Positions 56,882-64,000 of a stretch of DNA of 64,000 nt are shown one piece after another. The stretch's first letter is position 1. The number at the start of each line of letters is the position of its first letter. Location: positions 26,981,838 through 27,045,837 of the forward strand of contig NC_060059.1 of NCBI RefSeq assembly GCF_020283565.1, written 5' to 3'. Source of the stretch: Trifolium pratense (Eukaryota > Streptophyta > Magnoliopsida > Fabales > Fabaceae). The notes beneath the pieces were generated by a model. It saw nothing but the letters and a program-made list of their open reading frames with translations. It ran no database searches and was not told where the DNA came from. Both the position numbers and the translations under genes were made by a program.

Positions 56882-57084
56882 TTCGCTCAGCGAACGTGTG
56901 GCGAGCAGCTCGCCACAGCTCGCTGCAGCTCGCCACGAGCAGGAGTCTCTCTGGCATTGTTCGCGTAGGCTCGCTAAGTCTTCGCTCAGCGAATAGTTCG
57001 CTGAAGCTCGCCAATGCTCGCCATGAGCAGGTGACTTACTGGTGAGGTTCGCCATGTCTCGCTAAGCCTTCGCTTAGCGAAGGC
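56882..57084. repeat. Palindromic TTCGCT / AGCGAA array
   Basis: TTCGCTCAGCGAAC, TTCGCTCAGCGAATAG and CTTCGCTTAGCGAAGG, with many GCTCGCC and GGCGAGC units, in the same relative place as in the other Tekay-like LTRs. Confidence 0.8.
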
Positions 57085-57361
57085 CTCTGTTTCTGCAACT
57101 TTTTGTTGACGTTTTACAGTGCTTGTAGGCAATTGTAACTTGGTTTAATGGTATTCTTACATGATTGTTGATGCTTGTTGATGCTATAACGATTGTTAAT
57201 CATGTATGATGTTGTAAATGACGAATATTAAGGTTTTGTTAATCTTAATAATGACGTATGTTGGATAGTGTTCCACATAGTAAATGACGAGCTTTATGCT
57301 AAATAATTGTTGGTGAATTCATGAAAAACATATACATGCATTCATGAATTTTGTTGTTGTA

Positions 57362-57447
57362 TATTGGATATTCCAATAAAGACGGATATCGGATTATATT
57401 TATCCGATAAAGACGAATATTAGAGGTGAGATACTCTAATAAAGACG
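57362..57447 (+). other. Serial stem-loop cassettes with AAGACG linker
   Basis: Three consecutive cassettes: TATTGG/CCAATA, TATCGGAT/ATCCGATA and TATTAGAG/CTCTAATA, each followed exactly by AAGACG (57379-57384, 57410-57415, 57442-57447). Stems differ by paired changes. Confidence 0.8.
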
Positions 57448-58241
57448 AAACGGTACCACATGCATTAGATATGTCTAGGGTGACATTGCATGAAGTTGAC
57501 GCATTAGAATGCATTAGGTTATGTGTACATTTATGTGATAAGTGATATGTGACACATACTTGGCTAATTGTGATAAATGATGATTGATGTTGGATATTCG
57601 ATTATATGTGTTTATATAATTATAATTGAATGGTAGCTTGTTGATGAGTATGTATGAATGTATGATATATGCATGATTATTGAAGAAGTGTTTAAGTACT
57701 CTTTTACTTGCACTTATATTTTGATTATGTGATCTAACTCTCATGCTTTGTGTTATGTGCTGGACCGTTGGGGGTTCAGATTCTCAGGTTGAGGATCCCG
57801 ATCAGAGTTAGAGGCTGCTCGTGCTCGTGTAGTGCGCTTTTTGGTGAGGAGTTTAGCTTAGACTACTCCTTAGATATATTTTGTATATCTTTTGACTGGG
57901 TTGTATAGAATTGCTCTGATTAGGTATTTACCGGGTCGGGTTATTCGTTTGAATTGTATTAAGCCCGTGATGGCATATGTGACCTTGCTAATCCTTTACT
58001 TTTGTTGTAAACATAATATCCTTGTTGTTGATATGGCCTAGAGCCTAGGGATATTATGTGAACAATTTGGATATTGTATGATATGCACTATGTTAATTAT
58101 TTGTTTTTAATTTCCGCTGTGCTAGCATGACGCGTTTATGCCGTGATTTCGTATTATAATATGTGACGCCTGAAATTTCTTAAGTGTTTTATTTATTTAT
58201 ATTTAATAAATTCGCGTTAAGGGGTTTGGGTGTTACAATAG

Positions 58242-58253
58242 TGGTATCAGAGC
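58242..58253 (+). other. Primer-binding site of the second Tekay-like element
   Basis: TGGTATCAGAGC, four bases after the LTR, as at 12180. Confidence 0.9.
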
Positions 58254-58374
58254 AAGGTCGGTTCGTGTGGAATCAATTAAGGATTAGTTGCCCATATATT
58301 CAACTTGTGTAGAGATAACACTGTTGATATTACCTTTCTAATTTTGTTCTTGGATTGGTTGGTTGTTCAGGATC

Positions 58375-58688
58375 ATGGCTGGAAGGGCTAACAATCAGAT
58401 GGCAGATGCGATAGCTACTTTGACCAACATCGTGGCTAGAGATCATCAACCCGGGAGGGAAGATGAGATGAGGTTGGAGAGGTTTATGAAGCATAATCCG
58501 AAGCTTTTCACTGGAGGCTATGCTCCGGAGGCTGCTGTCAAGTGGATAGAGGAAGTTGAGATTGTCTTTGAGGCTATGAGGTGTACCGAGGAGAGTAAGT
58601 TAACCTTGGGTACCTATGTACTTCGTGAAGAAGCTAACAAGTGGTGGAAGAATGCTAAGCTGAGGATGGGAGTTGGTGGAGTGGTAAT
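58375..58688 (+). pseudogene. gag: Gag N-terminal part of the second Tekay-like element
   Basis: Starts MAGRANNQMADAIATLTNIV and reads FTGGYAPEAAVKWIEEVEIV, GTYVLREEANKWW and LRMGVGGVVI. It is colinear with the gag at 12298, using the equivalent ATG. An antisense copia LTR inserted at 58689 cuts it after about 105 codons. The remainder would lie beyond the window. Confidence 0.9.
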
Positions 58689-60228
58689 TGAAGGAAAATT
58701 GATACGATAAAAGCAGCGGAATTTTAAAATTTTCCTTTTGTGATCCTTACGAATGGTCATGAATTGTGTTTAGAGTTTTACCTTTTGGTTCGAAAACTCC
58801 CTTTAAATCACGAACGGCTATCGAACACTTCGAATCACGAACAAGGTCACGAACAAGAACCTCGAACCGTCACGAACAAGGTCACCACCAAGTCACCAAC
58901 GAATTTGATCACAAGCGTTAAAGGTATAACGCCTCTAGCCAGTCCACACGAACAACAACCTTCAATGGAGTGCTAGCTCCAATGGTTTGAAGGGTTAGGA
59001 GAAAGGAGGCACAAAATAAGGATTAGGGTTTTTCACAAAAACTCTAGAAAGGTGATTAGGGTTTCTCAAGAGAGGAGAGAACAAAGGCTCATGAGAATGA
59101 GTAACAAAATTGTGTAACTATTTCTCCTTACCACAAGGGTTCTATTTATAGAACCACTTGCCATGGCAAAATTACACTAAAGCCCTTTTAACTAAATGGG
59201 CTATAGTGGGCGCCATTCTCATGTAAATATGTCTAGTACATATTTGCACCCCCTTCTTGCTACATCATACCATATGATGTAATGCTCATTTTAATTACCA
59301 TAATACCCTTATCATATTTTCTTATTTCTCCAAGGTGCACCGTACCTTACGGTGTTCCAATCTCACTAGATTGTTCTTATGTGTGTGACCCTGTAGGTTT
59401 CCGTAACATTGACAATTATAATAAATCACTATTTATTACAATAAACAGTGAGCGGTATCTAGCAACACATCACTGCTACTCAAGTTACGAGAAATTAACA
59501 TGTGATCTAAACATAACCTCTTGTGATAATATCAGTGTGTATAATTACCCCTTTGCCCTTTATGTCTATATTGAACACAAAACATACTTGGTGTCATCTT
59601 TGTCCAGTTCAATGTTGGGCCCATGACATTTATCCTGTTATGCAGGATTGGCAAATTCCATCTAGGTCACTACTGTCCCTCAGCATGCTTTGTGAAGTAC
59701 CCATCAACTGCCTTTATGGTTATCCTGTTACGGACAACGTTAGATCAGCAACAAAGTACTTGACTCCACATCTAGGGTACAAAGTGGTTTCAGGTCTAAG
59801 GGCGGTTTACACCATTATCACCATGAGAGTAACTTATGACACTTTGCATAACTTTGCATGTAGTACTCTCATAGCGGGTCAATCCAGTATAAATATTACT
59901 CCTAATATTTATACCTACGTCAAGACTTGATAACTCCTTATCCCATGATCCATGAGATGTGATCATCAGTCTATCTTCATAATAGTCTTTATGCTTTGAG
60001 GTTATCCCCTTTACCTTAAAGCTCGACTACGGATACTTTAAGAATAGTGTCCTTATGTTTAATATTATCTCATGATTAAGTCACACTTAATTATTAAACG
60101 GACTTTCTATTCTAGGGACTTCATTATTTTGCAACCTTACAAATATAATAAAGAAATGCCATATTTATATTCAAACTCCTAAAGCAAATACTATGAAAAT
60201 AGATTGGCTCTTAGGGCTTACTCCAACA
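58689..60228 (-). mobile_element. 3'-to-5' LTR of an antisense copia element (1540 bp)
   Basis: On the minus strand it starts TGTTGGAGTAAGCCC and ends TTTTCCTTCA. The polypurine tract CTAGTGGGAGAT adjoins it at 60229, so in element orientation this is the 3' LTR. The likely left target duplication is GTAAT (58684-58688). The open frames at 59282-59930 lie within the LTR and are not genes. Confidence 0.85.
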
Positions 60229-63200
60229 ATCTCCCACTAGCACTAAAGCCAATCTAGGTTTCTCTTAATACCTATAGACTTAGTATGCCCATCACGCTTC
60301 AACTGCGCAAGAGGCTTTGTTAGTGGATAAGGAACTATTTCCTATGTTGGTATCTTACGTATCTTCCAACGTTCTATTTCGATCTCTATCGAAATATATA
60401 AGTGTCTAAGTATATTCATGAATCGTCGGTGAGATCTATTTTCAAGTGTTCTTGCAAGATTAAACTATTACCATCACTAATGTGATTAATGTGACTTGTA
60501 ACACCGGAAACATATCTTTAGCTCAATCATGAGCCAAACGATCCAATCTTAAATACTCAACTTATTTAACTGAAACAAACATATTACGAAGCTTATCTTA
60601 TAGCTTTCAATGCTTGTATTCAGCCATGATATACAATACATTGGTATGGAACCTTCCTTCATTATAACTTCCTTATAATGATCCTTCCCATACCCATCTA
60701 TTTCAAGAAATAGGCCTTAGTTCCTTTAAGGTCCTTAGGGATATTCTTGAAGGTAAGTTAGTGTCAAACACCTATTTCAATTTTGGTACATAGGTTATTC
60801 CTAACTCTTTAGGAATTCTTGCCTAAGTGTTTCATCAAGAGTTATTTTCCTAGTCATGTCTCACATGTATAAGAAAAATGTCTTGATGATTAATATGATA
60901 TCAGATATTATCACTCCCACTAAAACTTTGTATGCACAAGATTTATATTTGTCCTTCATTTGTTTTCCACAAAACTTTCAAAAGGAACAAATATTCAAAT
61001 TTATTCGATCTAATCAAAGTTAGATAGGTTTGTCCTTGTTAATTTGTTTTTCATAAAACTTCATAAAAGGAACAAACAATAATTTAATTTTCTGAGAACT
61101 CTATCTAATCAAAATTAGATAGCTACAAGTTATATACCTTTCTAGCATCATTTGGATCAACAAAACCCTTACGTATATGTCCAACGCATATATATGAGGT
61201 CATTCCAATTAAGGAATGCAACTTTGTTATCCATCTACCAAAACATGTAGTACAACATTTAGCAGAAGCAATCAAATATTATAAGGTATTCTTAATACCA
61301 TCCATATCAGTGTTCAAAAAGAATACTCACTTTCATCGTATGAGTCTTACTCATCTTGAAGACATAACCATTATCTACATAAGGTTAGTGTATATGGATT
61401 CTGTATGAGATTTCATGGCATTTAGCCACTTCTCATAATCTAGATCGTCTTACGACCTTTTAGAAAGTCAAAGACTCATCTTCCATGAGAATCATATCAC
61501 ATTGCTGAGTCATGATAAAACCATACCTTGTAGCCATATGTGATATGTTAGACTTATCTTGGATTTGTGCAACTTTAAAACAATGGTTCTTCAACAACCT
61601 TGAGGAACCGGTTTGCATTCCCTTTTAAATAAATATGTTTTGTGGTACTTGAATTTATTCAAATTCTATATCACTCCCACTGTCTCTTTTAGAGACACAC
61701 TCCCACTAGAGGAATGTTTCAAACCTAGCAACAAAACAACCTTTTGTCCTTAAGAGTGATATAGGACCAATATCCCTTTCTTTAGGATATTTCCACTTAT
61801 TCATTCATTCATTTGGAATTAGATTTATCTAATAAATTTTAATCCAAAATTCTCATAAAGACAAACTTGGTACTCTTACCTCCATATCGCATATGGTGTC
61901 TTTATGATCATTTTAAAAGGGAACTAATTGTGGGTGAAGATTAATTATAAGTAAAGAGATTTATAGAAAGAGTCAATATATAATTAAACTATCCTTAAAT
62001 CATGTCAAACATGATGTGATAAAATAGTTATTATAGTCTTTTAATTAAGTATTTACTGATATGACTCATTCATATAACTTAAATACTTTTGTCGAGTTCT
62101 ATTTTCTTCATTGTTGAATTTCTTTGACAAATTCAAAGATTTCTAATTGGTGTCATACACCTACCAACATCTAATGATTTTAATCATCAATGTTAATGAA
62201 GTAAAATAAACTCAATATACAAAATATGTTTAGTGGTCGACATACATCTCATGTATATTGTTCAAATAGGTCATGCGTTATTTTATTGACACATCGAATA
62301 TTTGTACTAAACAACAATGCTCTTGATATATTTAAGGTCCAAATCATATTTGGCTCTTATCACGATTGTTATAGATAACCCTATCAAGACCATGGAACCC
62401 TAGTCCATTACTTGACTTGGAGTAATAGTATAGAAAACTTTGCTTAAATGATAGGACCATTACTTGTCTTATCATTTAAGGCTATAATTCATATATTGTC
62501 AATACAAGATATACAATTGCTACTTCTATTACTAGATGGAATTCAATAACAATTATTTTGTTCCATTTCAAACTCGATTTTAAGTCATTGCATAAGCTCT
62601 CATTATCAATGAAACAATTTTCATTCTAGATATGGGTTGACTTAAAATTATAGCCAATGTTCTAATTCTTTAAGCATCTCTATTTTCGAAAAATTGAGAT
62701 TCAACATCTTGTATCATATACTTTTGATGTAGAAATAGAAATTTTGACTTTCTATAACAATATGTGCATTATTGAAGTCTCACTTCATACTTTTGGTTTG
62801 ACTCTTCCAAGAACTATTTACGTCATTTTTATTTAATGGTCTAACCATAGCCGTTCTACTTTGACAACCATTTTGTACTATTCAAATAAGAGGAATATAA
62901 ATCTTATTTATATTATATCTCAAATCTTTGATAGTGCAAATTAATTCTCATTCAACTCAACAAATTCCGGTAGATATTCAAAACAATTTTGTCTATATCT
63001 ATTCCATTATAATTTGTTAGATTGATCCTATGACCAACTTTTTGATCCATTGAGAAATTTATCATACTCTAAAGTTCCTTCAAAAGGATCTTACTTGAGA
63101 TTAAATGATCACATCATTTATTATATATTCTATATCTAGACGTCAACTTGATGCTTCTAACAAGTATCCCTTTTCCAATCTAGTTATGGTAGGTTGTTCA

Positions 63201-64000
63201 CAGTTTATAGTTCAAGACTTATAGTTTTCTCGCATCTGAGAACAATTCTCAATTTGTACCAATACAGAAACTCCTTTCTGAAAATCTTGTCCTTCATAAG
63301 GACAACTTAATATGTATTGTATTTCGAAATTCTAATTACAAAGATATGTAAGATATTATGACTAAATCATATTTAATTTGGTCTTTAATTAAATACGCTC
63401 CCTCACTATTTTACTCAAAACAAATGACCCTCGACATTTGATTCGGAAAATCCCGTTGGAAGATTTTCTAGTGAGAATGAGATCCATATTTCACTTCGTT
63501 TTAAGTCAGCGTTGGGCTGATTACACAAAACTTAGTTATTTAGGTAGGAAACTCCTTCCCAATTGTATCTCATACAACTCTCATATCCTTTCTATTGGGT
63601 GAATAACACTTATTCTAATCCATCATATGGAATAACCCAATACTTGCTTCTAAAGTCATATAATCTTATTATATTTTCTTTAGTTAAGTTAGACCCATTA
63701 AATAGCGATCGGATAAATAAATTACCTCACCGCAACTTATCAATATTGACAATGCACTTCGCGTTGGCAAAACCTACATTGATCGATATTGATCTTGAAG
63801 GGCGCTATTCGTTGGAAAGCAATAAAACTTAATATTAATTCCTTTGAGGGCTTTTATAATTAATTTGATCTCACCTTACCACGGCTTACATACAATGACG
63901 TCACTCCATACATAACATGCATCAACATACATAATATAATAAAATGAAACAGTTATGGCCCATAGCGCATTTGTTCTCCCAAGCCAATGAGAGAACCTAA
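60229..64000 (-). pseudogene. Decayed internal region of the antisense copia element
   Basis: Next to the LTR the minus strand reads VPYPLTKPLAQLKRDGHTKS, the usual end of copia pol. About 1.1 kb further on it reads DLDYEKWLNAMKSHTESIYT, the start of the reverse transcriptase, followed at once by stops. The spacing is about half the normal length, so the RT core and RNase H are largely deleted. From about 61450 to 64000 I recognise no further domain. It runs off the window; the 5' LTR is not seen. Confidence 0.6.

Larger units (their letters stand above)
56112..58237 (+). repeat. 5' LTR of a second Tekay-like element
   Basis: 2126 bp, TGTAACGACCC to GGGTGTTACA, PBS 58242-58253 right after it. 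It is related to the LTRs at 10126 and 19227 but clearly a different subfamily. It carries a palindrome array (56882-57084) and a hairpin array (57362-57447). Small open frames inside are not genes. Confidence 0.9.

Noticed and set aside
59282..59930. Open frames of 114 and 135 codons
   Set aside because: They lie inside the 1540-bp LTR of the antisense copia element and overlap in different frames without recognisable domains.

Overview
This window is plant nuclear DNA: AT-rich, gene-poor and packed with nested transposable elements. The organism is a eudicot. Plant-only families are present: DUF247, an FBD-type F-box, a CxxC-rich glutaredoxin tail, Tekay-like, Athila-like and Tork-like LTR retrotransposons, TRIMs and Stowaway-like MITEs. 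The repeat style fits a papilionoid legume such as a clover or medick, but that is an inference that needs a database search. I see no rRNA or tRNA gene and nothing bacterial.

Layout. (1) 1-15.8 kb holds three head-to-tail copies of a segment of about 5 kb. Copy 1 carries an open, unrecognised gene for a basic internally repeated protein (3987-4901, minus). Copy 2 carries a broken version. Copy 3 is split by a young, gag-only Tekay-like element (10126-15334) with two 2050-bp LTRs and a TCTTT target duplication. (2) 17.3-27.0 kb is a nest: a 5'-truncated antisense LINE contains a Tork-type copia element (18168-25830) joined to a tandem TRIM array (25854-26794); the copia gag in turn contains an antisense solo LTR (19227-21463). 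(3) 27-35 kb has an FBD F-box pseudogene, several MITEs, an Athila-type LTR with its primer-binding site, and a local duplication interrupted by a CACTA-like end. (4) 35.4-40.8 kb has a broken sense LINE followed by the best host gene of the window, a two-exon DUF247 gene (36701-40761). Its intron of about 2.6 kb is filled by a TRIM, two SINE-like pieces, microsatellites and a Mutator-like MITE. (5) 43-56 kb has an orphan glutaredoxin tail, then a tandem duplication (44241-53468 and 53469 onward) carrying a solo Athila-type LTR, a 5' fragment of a second DUF247 gene and a gag-protease ORF. The first copy also carries a 2.3-kb foldback element with 18 near-identical hairpins. (6) 56.1-64 kb is a second Tekay-like element whose gag is cut by an antisense copia element running off the window.

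What stands out is RNA-structure-like architecture in non-coding parts of the retroelements. In Tekay-like LTRs, downstream of a TATA-like box, short stem-loops follow one another, each with its own stem sequence but ending in the same linker (AAGAAG in one family, AAGACG in another). The stems differ by compensating changes between cassettes, which argues for selection on structure. Just upstream in the same LTRs lie arrays of the palindrome TTCGCTnAGCGAA. The Athila-like family has its own array of a GC-rich hairpin motif, CACGC-GCG-GCGTG. All coordinates and differences were read by eye.
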